From: Seiridium cupressi
Lineage: Eukaryota > Ascomycota > Sordariomycetes > Amphisphaeriales > Sporocadaceae
Length of the DNA: 64,000 nucleotides
Assembly (NCBI GenBank): GCA_036674765.1
Contig: JARVKI010000061.1
Coordinates: 124,001-188,000, forward strand
Direction: 5' to 3'
Part shown: positions 10,823-22,210 of the stretch, piece by piece
Layout: every line of letters starts with the position of its first letter
Position numbering within the stretch: the first letter of the stretch is position 1
Notes under the pieces: generated by a model
Told to the model about the DNA's origin: nothing
Seen by the model: the letters and a program-made list of their open reading frames with translations, nothing else
Database searches by the model: none
Position numbers and translations under genes: made by a program

Positions 10823-12078
10823 ATGACGAAAAATCTTCACTACGTTCTTGCTCCTGCTTTCACAATACTGCTCACGCTGGTCACTCAAGTTTCTGCCACT
10901 ATCGTTCCCAGCCCGAACTGGCCCAGCGTGGTCTTCCGTAAGTATTCACGTCTTCAAAGTAGGCACATATCTTTTTGCAAGGCTGTTAACGACCGAATAG
11001 CCAATAACCCGTCCCCAATTACCGAATTGGCCCCTAAGCATTTTCAGCAGTACGGTGCTAGGCGAGTCCAAATCAAGTATGGACCGTTCACGATTCCTGC
11101 CAACGATGTGTCTGGTGGCATGAATGAGATCATCATTGAAGATGCCCAAAAGCCTTGTGGCAATTGCATCATCACCACCTTCGCCGGCGACATGGTCTAC
11201 TCGGATGGAGGCTACGCCAATTTGAACACGTCTACGATGTTGCACCATCTTCTAGTCTTCAACACCGATGTCACGGATAAAGTCTGTCCCGCTCGCGGCG
11301 CCGAGAGGTTTTTCGCTACTGGCAATCAGCGACAAGCTATTGATCTTGGTCATGGCGGGTAAGAACAACTACCGACCCCCCCCAAACCCGAAGGAAAGCG
11401 ACACAACTGACTCTCCTGCCTATAGGCAAAAGACCTCGGGATACTGGCTGTCCGATGTCTTCATGAGTCTGGTAGGAATGACTGTGAATTACGATAGTAA
11501 ACCCCGAGACGTGTATTTCACTATTGAGTGGGAGTTCATTCCTCTGAACTACACTCATTTTGCACACCTTCAACCGTATACCCTCGATGGTGCTGGGATC
11601 TGCGGTGAACGTAAGTTATCTTCTTGATCGACACATATCCTGCTCTTGATTCTTGGCCCAGACTAATAAAAGTCTCTCAACAGAAGAAGTAACTCCCCCC
11701 AAGACCGGCGGCGCCTTCAACTTCACCATGACTCCTGCCTTCTCCATGGATAAGGATATGATTGTCGTTGGCGCTGGCGGTGATGTCCACGACGGAGCTC
11801 TCAATCTCCAGGTCATTCAGAATGGGCAGATCAAGTGCGACCTCATCCCCAAGTATGGCACAACTACAGGTACGACCGACCCTACGGGGATGGTTCATTT
11901 GTCCGAGGTGCCTCAGTGTACTGAGATCGGCCCCACGAAGCAAGGCGATAACTGGACGGTGACAGCCCATTATGATTTCAGCCAGCACCCTCCAATGATG
12001 GACGGCGACGCTTTTGCACCTGTGATGGGTGTTTCCATTATGTATGCTCTGGATCCCACGACTCTCGGACCGCAATAG
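10823..12078 (+). CDS. Secreted His-rich glycoprotein (SURNod19/PHM-like fold suspected)
   Basis: Exons 10823-10937, 11001-11358, 11426-11610 and 11684-12078; introns 63, 67 and 73 bases with clean GTAAGT/GTAAGA donors. The product is 350 residues. Residues 1-25 form a signal peptide (hydrophobic core AFTILLTLV, small residues VSA before the cut). The mature part has an MLHHLLVFN motif after a Tyr/Asn-rich loop, several Cys (CGNC, KVCP, GICGE, IKCDL, PQCTE), a second His motif in GGDVHDGALNLQV, and N-glycosylation sequons (NTS, NYT, NFT, NWT). The paired-His beta motif plus H-x-x-G resembles the copper-binding fold shared by peptidylglycine monooxygenase-like and SURNod19 proteins. I have no direct evidence of metal binding or enzyme activity. 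Probably an extracellular or wall protein. Confidence 0.75.
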
Positions 12079-12671
12079 ATGAACGCGCTAGAGGAAAGTA
12101 CCTAGCGAGCTCAGGGAAGCATGGAGTAGACAAGGAGAATGGCATGATTGCTCTGGGGAGAGACCTTGCTGGCTCGAATATCAAGTATACTTCATGGGAG
12201 ACACTTATATAGAGTAGGCTAGGACAATCGATATTCGCCCCAAGGCAATACTGATATTTCTTTCTATTGTAAATAGGATAGAGTGAACTCCATATAGGAT
12301 GCCATCGTTGCCCTACGCACTGGTCTCCTTTAACCAGAGCCCCATTTTGGTATTTCCCCCAAAGTGTCAATCCTTCCCAGAAAAAAATATGCTTTCCTAA
12401 ATACATTGGACGACGAACATATCTCCTCCTTTTTGGAAGACGCCGTACGGGATGCCATCGTTTCCCCGCGGAATGATCTCTAGTGACCAAACCCCAGAAA
12501 GCTGCTTGACCGGCAGCCTTCATGCAATTTCTTGTTATTGCTACAGGATAGCGGGCCTGGCTATTGAGTCAGGCGCAGCCAACAGGATGCCATCGTTTCC
12601 CTGCGGAGGGGCTCTGTGGCCCTACCTCCTTTATATTTCTTTCATAGCGAGTTCACCCGAACCTCGTCGCC
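12079..12671. other. Spacer with three copies of a short repeat
   Basis: The core GGATGCCATCGTT occurs at 12297, 12449 and 12585, each followed by a related CC-rich string and spaced 152 and 136 bases apart. The two later copies share the longer form GGATGCCATCGTTTCCC plus a GCGG block. The spacer separates two convergent genes. No gene is seen. Confidence 0.5.
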
Positions 12672-14152
12672 TTAGTACTTCTCACCCTCCAGGATGGGCT
12701 TAGCCTCAGCACTCTTCCACCAGCTGACGTTCTCCTCGCCTGGGTATGAGTATTGATCCATGCTGGCGGCCTTCATCTCGACACTGTAGCCGGGCTCTGT
12801 GGGGGTCTGGTAGTATCCGTCCTTGATGACGGATGGGTGCAAGAAGTGCTCGTGCAAGTGGTCAACGTACTCCAGAACGGAGAGCTTGCCGCTGACGCTG
12901 ACGTAGTCGATGGTGCTCAAGTGCTGAGTGTACTCGGGCAGGCCGACACCGCCGGAGTGCGGCACGATCGGCACACCGACCTTCTTGGCGATGAGAAGCA
13001 CGGCCAGAACCTCGTTGACACCACCCATGCGGCATGCGTCGATCTGGCAGACATCGATGGCGCCGGACATGAGCAGTTGCTTGAAGATGACCCGGTTTTG
13101 GCACATCTCACCGGTCGCAACACCGATGCCATATGGCTTGAGTGCCTCTCTGATGGCCTTGTGGCCGAGGATGTCGTCGGGGGAAGTTGGCTCCTCAATG
13201 AACCACGGCTTGAACTCCTTGAGGTTCTTCATGTACTCGATAGCCTCGGGCACGCTCCAGACCTGGTTGGCATCAACCATGAGGACATTGCCCTTGTCGT
13301 AGCCAATGACCTCACGGGCAATCGACAGACGGTGCTTGTCCTGCTCGAGGTTTCCGCCAACCTTGAGCTTGAAGTACTTGTAGCCATTGGCCAGCGTCTC
13401 CTTGAGGAGCGACTTCATCTTCTCCTCGCCATAGCCCAGCCAGCCGGCACTGGTGGTGTAGGCGGGGACGGCGCGGCTGTTCAACGCATCCTGGATGCGC
13501 TGCTCCTTGCCGGCCTCGGACTCCTTGAGCAGGGCGACGGCCTCCTCGGGGGTGATGGCGTCGGTGATGTAGCGGAAGTCAATGCAGCGCACGAACTCCT
13601 CGGGCGTGAAGTCGGCCACGATGCGCCAGACGGGCTTGCCGAGCGACTTGGCCCACAGGTCCCAAATGGCGTTGACGACGGCTCCGAGCGCGAGGTGGAT
13701 GACGCCCTTCTCAGGCCCGATCCAGCGCAGCTGGCTGTCGTTCACCAGGTGGCGCCACGTCTTGCCCCAGTTCTCGACAAGAGAGGCGAGTGTGCGGCCT
13801 TGGATGCGGTCCGCGACGTGGTTGATGGCGGCGCATACGATGTCATTACCACGGCCAATGGTGAAGGTCTATGTTTTAATATCAGTCGAGGTATTAGAGC
13901 ATGAATGCCGAGGCATGTATGTCTCGGACGGGGGCGTATGATAAACGCCTCCATGTACGTTGCCATCTGCCGGAAGCGAAATCAGGGGAAACTTACCATT
14001 CCATGGCCACTGAATTCCGAGTTCGTCTGCAGGATGCAGTATGCTGAGGAGTAGTCACCCGCGGCGTTCATGGCATCGGAACCAGTCTTGTCCAGGGACG
14101 TGGGAAACCGCACGTCCCGGGTAGTCCAGCCGGTGATTTTAATGTCAGCCAT
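12672..14152 (-). CDS. L-fuconate dehydratase-type enolase-superfamily enzyme (ENOSF1-like)
   Basis: Two exons on the minus strand: 14152-13997 (MADIKITGWTTRDVRF...) and 13868-12672, intron of 128 bases; 450 residues, close to bacterial FucD and human ENOSF1. The second exon opens TFTIGRGNDIVCAAINHV. Expected active-site residues are present: the K-x-K pair in YFKLKVGG (about 219-221), metal ligands Asp in MVDANQVW (about 251), Glu in WFIEEP (about 277) and Glu in ATGEMCQNR (about 306), and the His base in VPHSGGVGLP (about 356). This spacing fits FucD closely. The reaction would be dehydration of L-fuconate or a related sugar acid to the 2-keto-3-deoxy acid, cytosolic or mitochondrial, in sugar-acid catabolism. 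Exact substrate is inferred. The CDS is GC-rich at third positions, which creates a long empty frame on the opposite strand. Confidence 0.93.
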
Positions 14153-15445
14153 GACTTTTACTGCGAAGAAAATATTGTTTTATGAATGTGTATCTTTGAA
14201 CTCGGGCTCAATAGACTTGGTCAGATACCTCGAGATGTTATACGACCTTCTACTTCAACAAACACAAGACAGAGAAAGAGAGCCAAGAAAGGAACTCGAG
14301 GAATTGGGGTATACTTCTCATAGAAATACTTGCGCAGGAGAAACAACAATCTAGATGAGGCCTCGATTCTTCCCTGCCCCTCCTGACAATGCAATTGAGG
14401 GGCATCCCACTTCCGCCCATGAAAGCGCCGTCGTGCAGGATCGTGGGGTATTTTTTTCAGTGGCCCTGCAGCAACGGACGGCATCATTCATGGTTGGTGG
14501 AAAAACTAATTCGGGGCAGTATTTCCACCAGGTTCATGGACTTCTGTGATCCACTTTGGTCCGGTAACGACGGCTTCCTGGGGTTTCAGACGGTAATATG
14601 CCGGTGTCGTGGTGGTCGTTTAATTTGTACCAATAGTCCGTGTGGGTGCTGGCTCATTCTGTCCAAATATCTGCTCTCAACAACAAAACCCACGACAATA
14701 ACGGTATCAGTCCATGACTGTTATAGGAATGTAAAGCAGAAGAGATCCAAGAGCCTGTCTACATTAGCTCCTACTCTCACCTCCACGTGCCCCACATATA
14801 AGCGTAGGCTAATGGATTGATAGCCGACGGGTGTTTGTTCTCTGTTGCACGTCAAGACTTTTATTCCAGAAAGTCACTTTGATATGCCATAAAGCCAACT
14901 CCATGCCATGTCTTGTTACGATGGACTGGCCATCCGAGTTCGCCTGTAGCAGCCATGCAAGCTTGCCTTCAGAGTGGCAATGCTTCAAGATGTTGCTCTC
15001 GCAGACGGAGACGTGTTACTGAACTTCCTTTCTTTGAATTCCTGTAGAGGATGGACATGCCATTTTCAGCCTTCAAAATGATAGCTGTTCGACGACCTCG
15101 GTGACAAGGTCCGTCATTTCTTGGAATAGCCAGCCTGAGCTTTGCAGGCTTTCTGGACCAATTTGTGGATTATGGCATAAGACTACAATGTGTTTATCCT
15201 CAGTGCTTCCACGACATTCTTAATGACGTTTAAAGCGAGCACTGACTGGGGTATTATAGCATGCGTCCCCTGCTCTCTTTTACACAGGTATTGGGATCTG
15301 AAGTTTAAGTCCAATCTTGGGGATTATAAAGGTTACTCTGAGCTACGAACAAGGAGTGAGCCACGTGCAATGAGGCTTAGCCATAGAAACCTTCGCTGGC
15401 CGCATACAGTCTCCTGGGTATAGAAACACACTCTCGTTTCCTCCC
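14153..15445. other. Intergenic spacer
   Basis: Promoter side of the dehydratase gene and 3' side of the DUF1772-like gene. I see no coding frame with family likeness and no clear repeat. Confidence 0.45.
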
Positions 15446-16037
15446 TCAGATTGCCTGAAGAGATGTCAAGGCGGCTGCACCAAAGCAGATCCACGCTGGG
15501 AGGTCTGCGATGACTGATCTGATGACGTGAATATTCAGCCATTTCTTCAGCTCTCGGTTACCCTGGCCCTTATATTGGTCTTCACACAACGATTGTATAA
15601 CCCACACTGCGATGACCGTCAGCCAAGGACTGTGGAAATAGCGTCGACGTCTGCATTTTCCGAGAGGGACGTAGCTTAAGTGTTAAGAATATCGAAAAGC
15701 GCGACTTACTGATCTTGGGGACGAACGCAAAGTGCGTTGCCGCCAGTGCCGTCCCTGCTGCATACCAACGCCAAGCGCCGTTGGGCTTGCCCCAAAAGTT
15801 GGCCGCGCCAGTGCTGATACTGATGCCATAGAGCAGAAAAATGTGGGCTGCTCCTCCAGGGAAGAACGTCTTGAAGTAGGAAGGCACCAACTCATTGGCC
15901 TTCTCGTGATGCTCGGGTCTCAGAAAGTTGTTGAGGAAGGTGTACTGATCAAGAGAAAACCACAGCGCACTGGTCGAGGTCACGAGCGGTGCTGCCCTCA
16001 GGAGGACAATCGGGTCAAAGAAAGCTTTTGATGCCAT
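15446..16037 (-). CDS. Small DUF1772-like integral membrane protein
   Basis: Two exons: 16037-15710 and 15606-15446 on the minus strand, intron of 103 bases (GTAAGT..GCAG). The intron was placed because it restores one frame: HFAFVPKIM joins WVIQSLCEDQYKG and then KKWLNIHVIRSVIADLPAWICF to the stop. The product is 162 residues with about four membrane helices: the N-terminal helix after LLRAAPLVTST, AAHIFLLYGISI, WYAAGTALAATHFAFVP and ADLPAWICFGAAALTSL. The pattern of a first helix with 'TS.ALWFSLDQ', a central 'HFAFVP' and a closing 'W...H..R....D..AW' is that of the fungal DUF1772 family, which includes anthrone-oxygenase-like members. Catalytic role here unknown. Start chosen at the ATG giving MASKAFFDP; a TTG upstream also keeps the frame. 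Confidence 0.8.
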
Positions 16038-18333
16038 GTTTCTCTTGCAGATGTGTTTGCTTTTCAATGTACAGACTGAATGTTTACTTGAATTTGCTGT
16101 TGTTGGCCACGGCTCGGAATAGGTACAATTAGTCGGATCAGCGTGGGGCCGAAGGATCGTGTAAGCTCCCGCAGGACAATAGTATTACTTCAAGGCCCCG
16201 TAACAGACCTCTGTGATCCTCGAAATACATACCACTACATTGGCCAAATATTGGATGTTAAGTCTTGGTTTCCTCAAATGAAATGATCTATTTGAATTGC
16301 TTTCATACTTTTTTATTTTAATTTTTAAATTATTTTTTAATCGGTAGTTGAATCAAAATAATATAGGCGGGAACTCGAAATATAATTGACCGGGGTCTCC
16401 ATTTCGCCCTACAGTGCACGATCATACCACTTATGACCGAATCTTTCCGGGCTTACGTTTCGATCCAATGAAAAAAGTGGTTCAGCATCCTTCGTGTCAG
16501 GCAACACAATGGTAGAATCTATCAATTTGAATTTTTGAGTACGGAAATCTGGATAACACGGGTAGTACCTCGAAATAGACCCTGTCCCGATGTGCGAGAC
16601 GAAGCACGAAAAGCATGATATCGGTGTTGAAATGCTATGTTCCTGAGTATGCTCGTATCATTGATCGCACATACTGATTCGGAATGTTGTGGAGCCGCCA
16701 TCCTTCGGCATCTGGAATGCCCTGTGCCGATCTCATACTGTAGATCTGATAACAGCTCATGGCGTTTGGATTTGGATTTTACGTTGAAGCGGCGTCCACT
16801 GAAACGCCATGTGATGAGATATGGACTGACTCATTCGGATTATAGCGGCTACCGAGAAGCATAAATCCTAAGGTTACTCTCCCGACAAGTTCTCAACTTA
16901 AAGAGGTTCGATTCTCATCAAAACCTGCAGAATGCGATAGTTGCCGAGAGCGATGCTAGGTAGGATTTCTCCTCAAATGGGATCATGCTAACCTAGTCTA
17001 GTGACGAAGCACAAACTGTACGGTACGGTGACAACCTGTCATGCATCCACAAGGATCATTGAGCCTCTCGAGTTTTGTCGCATAGCTGACGATGAAGTCG
17101 GTTGAGTCAAAGATTCCTCTAAAGAGACGGTGAAAAGGCAGGAGGTTAGGGCTTGAGGCGGCTGGTATGCTGGCCTGCTGGTTGGGCAATATTTAAGTAG
17201 TCCAATTGGACGACTGAAGACCGGTTGTCCGCTGGCGGTCTGAAGACACCGCCTCTCCCCGTAGGGCAGCAGCTGGGTGAGACATGATGGGACCCTGTTG
17301 TCGCGACTGCAGATGGCGCCAGACTCTGCATGCACGAGCCAATTCCGAGAGTAAAGTACGACACCAAGTCTTCCCATGAACGCGAAAAATATCAACAACT
17401 GCGGGAAAGCCAGGCAGTGAGTGCGGCCGTTGCGTTGCATTGCATTACATCGCGCCAACAAGCAAGAATGCTGAATGGTATGACATCAGCCCAATGTCAC
17501 CTAGCTTCACCCTCCCTGGAGCCGCTTAGTAGAGCCGGGCCTGCTAGCTGCATCGATAGCGACCCCCTGTTCTGCCTGTCGTGCGATTTCTTGCAGGCGC
17601 CACACTTGGGCAACACGAACGAAGCCGACGATGCCTACCCCCGCTCCCTCCAATGCCGTGCTCTGCTTCCTCGCGGCAGCCGTTTGTTCATCGACCGCCC
17701 CAAGGAATACGAGTATCGAGTCCCGCAACTGCATATCTTGGGGCGAGTGTTTCGACGAATGCGTGCGGGCTGGGGTCGTACCAGCACCTTTTTAAGGTCG
17801 TGATATGCACGAGTGTGCTTATTTTATCAACCTCTAGAGCTGCGTTCGTCCCCGGCCAATCTCGTTCCAGCATTTGCACGTAGCCGAAGCTTCGATAGCA
17901 TGCGTCGGTGGACTCGTTCCAAGGTTCAGATGGTCGTCTCCATCACGTCTCCATCGAAATGAGGCGCCCATGGTTGCCCAGGCTCTCGTGGTCTGCAAGG
18001 ATGACTGCAGTATAGCAGCCATGTCATCACGACGCCCAGTGAGCCCAAGCTCAGCCCGGTTGCATATGTAGGTCAGGAACCACCATCCACCACCCCTTGC
18101 GAGCCCTTGCCCAGATGGCAATCCTGTTTTCGCATTGGCCTGGTTTGTGATCATCCACAATATCTCCAACGTCATTTTCACCTCCAGAAGCAACACCGTC
18201 CTGGGGTTTGACTTCATATTAGAGGGATCCAGTTACCTGGTTCTCTTAGCCATCCTACTATCGTATTAGTGCTGCCGTCTATTCTCTTTGTTGTCTACCT
18301 CCAAGTATACGCTACGCCCGCCTCTCACATACC
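16038..18333. other. Gene-poor spacer, partly AT-rich
   Basis: About 2.3 kb without a gene I can support. Positions about 16305-16345 are strongly AT-rich. Frames at 17330-17803 and 17834-18217 look non-coding in composition and match nothing known to me. The last few hundred bases should hold the promoter of the gene at 18334. Confidence 0.45.
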
Positions 18334-19533
18334 ATGAACCGATATAGAGCACCTGCGCCGGTTGAGCCTCAGCCTGCTCCTAAACCTGAGGCCAAGAAGC
18401 TCAGGAGGAAACTTCAAAAAATTGGCGGCCAGAGGGGCAGTGTTCAATTTGCAACCAGCAACCCTAAGGCGACGGAATCCAGAGGTTTCCTCTCGGCGTT
18501 CTCTTCCAAGAAGGCTGATCCGGAAAAGTCAGCTCGTCGCACCACAGCGCCAGAGCCACTGCCAATCGACTTGAGCGATCCCAAATGGGCAGAGTATCTA
18601 CGCACGAGCAGATATACTGCCAAAGAAATTGAGTTTCTGCCTCAGCCACATTCGCAGGAATCGCTCTCACCCCCAGCTGATGTCATCCCGGAGTTCGCCC
18701 ATTTGAACGTCTCAAGTGATGCACCCCGGAAGTCGTCGGAGACAATCTCCACAGAAGGCCCATCGACGCCATCAACTTCCTCGTCAGCAGCCTCGGCATC
18801 AAGGAGGTATGCCAAAACACCAGTTACTCGCATTGGCCAACTGGAGGAAGTCGCCGTGCGTGATCGTAGCTTGTCACAGAATGCTTCCAGCGTAGAGCTC
18901 ATCGCGGAGTCGTATAGGGCTCTGTTAGATTCGCGAAACTCATTCTTGGAGGAGAGATATATGACCCCATTTCAATCGTTCGACGAGGTACCTTCTGACC
19001 TTGGGTCGAGATTCTGGGATGTACGCCCAAGCACTCCTCTGGCGGCTGTCTTGGAAGTGCCACAATCGCCAAAGCAAGACATCATGGGATCTCCCACATC
19101 CTCGGACGGGACGTTGGTGGGATTTGAGGAGGATGCTATTTACTTCAAGCCGGTATCTGTCTTGACGGATCCCCCATCTGCTGCACCGCTTAGAACCAGA
19201 AACGGCCCGAGGAGTGCGCAATCAATGGCATCAATTGTGCCAGACAACCCAACCGTTCAAATAGTCTTCGACCTTCTGACAAAAGAACTGTCAGCGGCGG
19301 CTAGTGGCAACACGATGAGACCCAGCACAGAGACGTCTTCTTTACAGATTTGGATAATGATCGAAGCTTATGAGAAATTACGAGAGAAAGTCGAGAATAC
19401 GGGGCTTGATGCAGAGCAGGCGGAGTCTGTGCAAACCATGTTGAACATGTGGTTACGGACACTTCATACGATTCATGATACAATGACGGGCAACGATGGA
19501 CAACGAAGTGAGAGCGACTACGGAGATTCATGA
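18334..19533 (+). CDS. Hypothetical disordered protein
   Basis: An uninterrupted frame of 399 residues starting at ATG 18334 in a good context (ACCATGAAC). The N-terminus is rich in Pro, Lys and Arg (PAPKPEAKKLRRKLQK); the middle is low-complexity Ser/Pro/Thr with one more ordered patch, IDLSDPKWAEYLRTSRYTAKEIEF, that looks like a short conserved motif. The last 100 residues (from about TVQIVFDLLTKEL) are predicted helical and acidic at the end. No catalytic motif, signal peptide or membrane helix. It looks like a Pezizomycotina-specific protein of unknown role, probably cytosolic or nuclear. Convincing as a gene because of its length and amphipathic C-terminal helices. Confidence 0.75.
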   Translation: MNRYRAPAPVEPQPAPKPEAKKLRRKLQKIGGQRGSVQFATSNPKATESRGFLSAFSSKKADPEKSARRTTAPEPLPIDLSDPKWAEYLRTSRYTAKEIEFLPQPHSQESLSPPADVIPEFAHLNVSSDAPRKSSETISTEGPSTPSTSSSAASASRRYAKTPVTRIGQLEEVAVRDRSLSQNASSVELIAESYRALLDSRNSFLEERYMTPFQSFDEVPSDLGSRFWDVRPSTPLAAVLEVPQSPKQDIMGSPTSSDGTLVGFEEDAIYFKPVSVLTDPPSAAPLRTRNGPRSAQSMASIVPDNPTVQIVFDLLTKELSAAASGNTMRPSTETSSLQIWIMIEAYEKLREKVENTGLDAEQAESVQTMLNMWLRTLHTIHDTMTGNDGQRSESDYGDS

Positions 19534-20224
19534 AGAAAGCCATGAAATAACGGGTCGCTGGCATTGGGTGTTCTGGATATCTTCTATCTGGATCTGGAGT
19601 TCATGGGGATATTTTGGAATATGTCGGGCTTCTGGGCAGGTTCACTGATACAAGGCTTGGAAAAAGTTCGACTGAGGGGCGTTCGAATAAGATTTATAAT
19701 TTAGTAATCAGATAATTACTAGAACCTATCTCCCTGGTCTATGAAATCTATTCAATATTTCTTACCAACCGAGTCGCACGGTCGCGCTGCCGTGACAGAA
19801 GACACTTCTGTCGGTCCAATTTCACCAAGTCGCTGTTACAAGTAAGCGTTGCTCGAGATATCATAGCCTATCTCTCAGCTAAGAATCGTTTTTGAGGTAG
19901 GGAGGTCGGATGTAATCAATGCTCTTTGTCGACTAACTACTTGAACAGCTAAAGTAAGGGGAATTTAGAGGATTGGAACTTAGGAACCGGAGAACTGCCT
20001 TTGGCAGCAATCGCGAATACCGTGCCGGTCACAGTGTGGGGATCAGGTTATACGGCCTCTTTATCCCACCTTTGCCAGGCGCGTCTTCGATTCGCGTCTC
20101 TGCCAAAATCATCTGGAGCATTTTATATGGTCAAACACATATACAAGTGGTGCAAACCCTACTGATGACCAATCTGCACCTATGAATAACGCATAGAATT
20201 CAACTCACATATCCCAACCTCAAG
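19534..20224. other. Intergenic spacer (nse2 promoter side)
   Basis: No gene or repeat recognised. Contains the promoter and leader of the nse2-like gene. Confidence 0.45.
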
Positions 20225-21750
20225 ATGTCGTCCCGGCGTGGACTTCTCTCCAATGCACCAGCCAGTGCCCAGCGCCAGCGCAACAGCGCTCGACCAGGTT
20301 CTTCTACACAGCACACGACCGCCTCGAGCCGCTCCGCACACGATAAAATCCAACTACCACCCTACGAACCACTTCTCTGCTCATTAGACCTCACAGCCCG
20401 CCGGGCGCTCACCGAGCTCTCGAACAATGCTACCGAGGCACGCAAGTACACGGCCGAGCTCGCCAACTCTACCAAACTCCTCGGCGAGAGCGTGGCCGAG
20501 ATCAACGACCGGTACACGGAACAGAAGGCGAAGCTGAGAAACCGGCTGGAGAAGCAGGGTGCCGATGGTGGGAATCCGGATGAGGAGACGCAGGCGCTAC
20601 AGGATGCCGTGGAAAAATTAGGCCAGGAGGTCCCTGAACTGACGAGACAATGCGACGAGGGAGTCCGCGAGGTCATTGACTGGGGCGTGGAGCTAGAGGA
20701 CTCGCGGGACGCGCTGGGGACTGCCGTCAAGGAGGTCGAAGACGAGAGCCAAGAGGCTGAGCAACGGGAGCAGGCTGCCAAGGACAGGAGAGAACGTATT
20801 CGCGAGGCTAGGGAACGACGGTTAGACAATCCACACCCAGAAGACGAGGACGACGAGGAGCCAGAGGACGAGGACGAGGACGAGGAAGCGGCGGAGATAC
20901 GTGGACCGCTCAAGCGGCTGAAGGCCAACAGGACGCAGCTGCGCGCCGACTACGAGGAGAAGAGCCTGCACCAGCGGTACGGGCTGAACAACGACTACAT
21001 CCAGTTCAAAAAGCTGTGGCACTCGGCAAAGCACGGCGACAACAAGCCCGTGCCGGATCCCTCGCGGTGGTTCACGAACAACTACGACGATGACGGCGAC
21101 GAGGGCGACCAGGAGGATGAAGATGAGGACCTAATCGTCGCTGGCGAGAAGAAGGATCTGCGCTGCCCGCTAAGTATGGTCATGATGCGGGAGCCGTATA
21201 CGAGCGCCAAGTGCAACCACACGTTTGAGAAGACTGCCATTATTGAGTTCTTGGGCAGCAAGCCCGGACATCGGGCCATGTGTCCGCAGACCGGCTGCAG
21301 TCAGGTATGTGGTCTTCCCTCGTCTTTCGATTTTTACCCATCTTCTTGCCGAATATGTACTAATGGTGCAACGACAGGAAGTTTCGATTACGGATTTCAG
21401 TCTCGACCAATTTATGATCCGCCAGATCAAGCGCTCACAGAGACAGAATGATGACGACGACGATGAGGACGAGGATATGGCCGAGGAAGACCCAGATGAG
21501 AGCAGTAAGCAACTTCCAAAGTTATTTCATGCCCTGTATAGCCTGTTTTGGGAGTTTACCGGTTCCTGACGCAGCGGTTCTGCTTCTGAAACATGGGTTT
21601 GAACTCCCGACAACTCATCAGGCAGGTTCGAAGAAGCAAAGACTGACTCCAGATGTTGTAGTGCGCTTTATGTCACAGCGGAACATCAAGAAAGAGCGAA
21701 GGGGCGATGTTATAGAAGATGACGAAGACGAGGAGATGGAAGAGGACTGA
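20225..21750 (+). CDS. nse2: SMC5-6 complex SUMO ligase Nse2/Mms21 (SP-RING)
   Basis: Exons 20225-21304, 21378-21504 and 21626-21750, introns of 73 and 121 bases; 443 residues. The N-terminal two thirds is helical and charged (a coiled coil for docking on Smc5), with a long Asp/Glu-rich stretch around residues 195-225 and another just before the RING. The SP-RING follows at residues about 314-360: CPLSMVMM...KCNHTFEKTAI...MCPQTGCSQ, with Cys314, Cys330, His332, Cys353 and Cys358 visible. The frame rejoins cleanly across both introns (GCSQ/EVSITDFSLDQFM; PDES/SKKQRLTPDVV). The protein ends in a short acidic tail. It would act in the nucleus as the SUMO E3 of the SMC5-6 complex in DNA repair. 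Longer than the yeast protein (267 residues) but normal for filamentous fungi. Confidence 0.9.
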
Positions 21751-22210
21751 TAAAAGCATGGCGTGGACACGGCGTTACTAGAAGACGACGGCATCGGAAC
21801 GGAGTATGGAGTTATGGGGACATAAGAATACCCGCAATCTGCCGCGTAAAGCGCAGGGAGTTCTCGACTCACTGGATAATTGATGCGTCACGACTGCTAT
21901 CACGATATTGCAATGATCAAGTACGTAATGAAAGCCAATCGTTCAACCGTATAATTAATTTCTAGTTGGCAATGCTGTGTATGTCCTATCTCCATGTGAT
22001 TATGTATGCTGTAGGTCATTAGAGCAGGGGGGTATCAGAATAGGACTGCCAAACACCAATTAATCTCAAATCGTTCTTTGAAGGGAAGATCCCCAGCTCC
22101 TGAAAATGCTAGTATTAGAAAAGAATATGCCTCAACCCGCATTTGCAGAAGAAGAAAAAAAGGAGAGAGAAGGAAGGTCAGGTGCGGCTGGCTACAAGAC
22201 TTGCCGCCTG
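21751..22210. other. Convergent spacer between nse2 and gem1
   Basis: Short 3'-3' spacer of 460 bases between two convergent genes. No further feature seen. Confidence 0.5.

Noticed and set aside
12753..13904. 383-codon open frame opposite the fuconate dehydratase gene
   Set aside because: Mirror of a codon-biased gene: it reads as Leu/Val/Asp-rich low complexity and matches no family, while the minus strand has all enolase-superfamily motifs.
16900..16925. GGTTCGATTCTC string resembling a tRNA T-loop
   Set aside because: Only three stem pairs and no matching acceptor stem upstream.
17330..18217. Two frames of 127-157 codons upstream of the disordered protein gene
   Set aside because: Cys/Arg-rich chance-like composition and no domain.
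20362..20928. 188-codon Ser-rich frame opposite nse2
   Set aside because: Serine runs are the reverse complement of the Asp/Glu/Arg codons of Nse2; not a gene.
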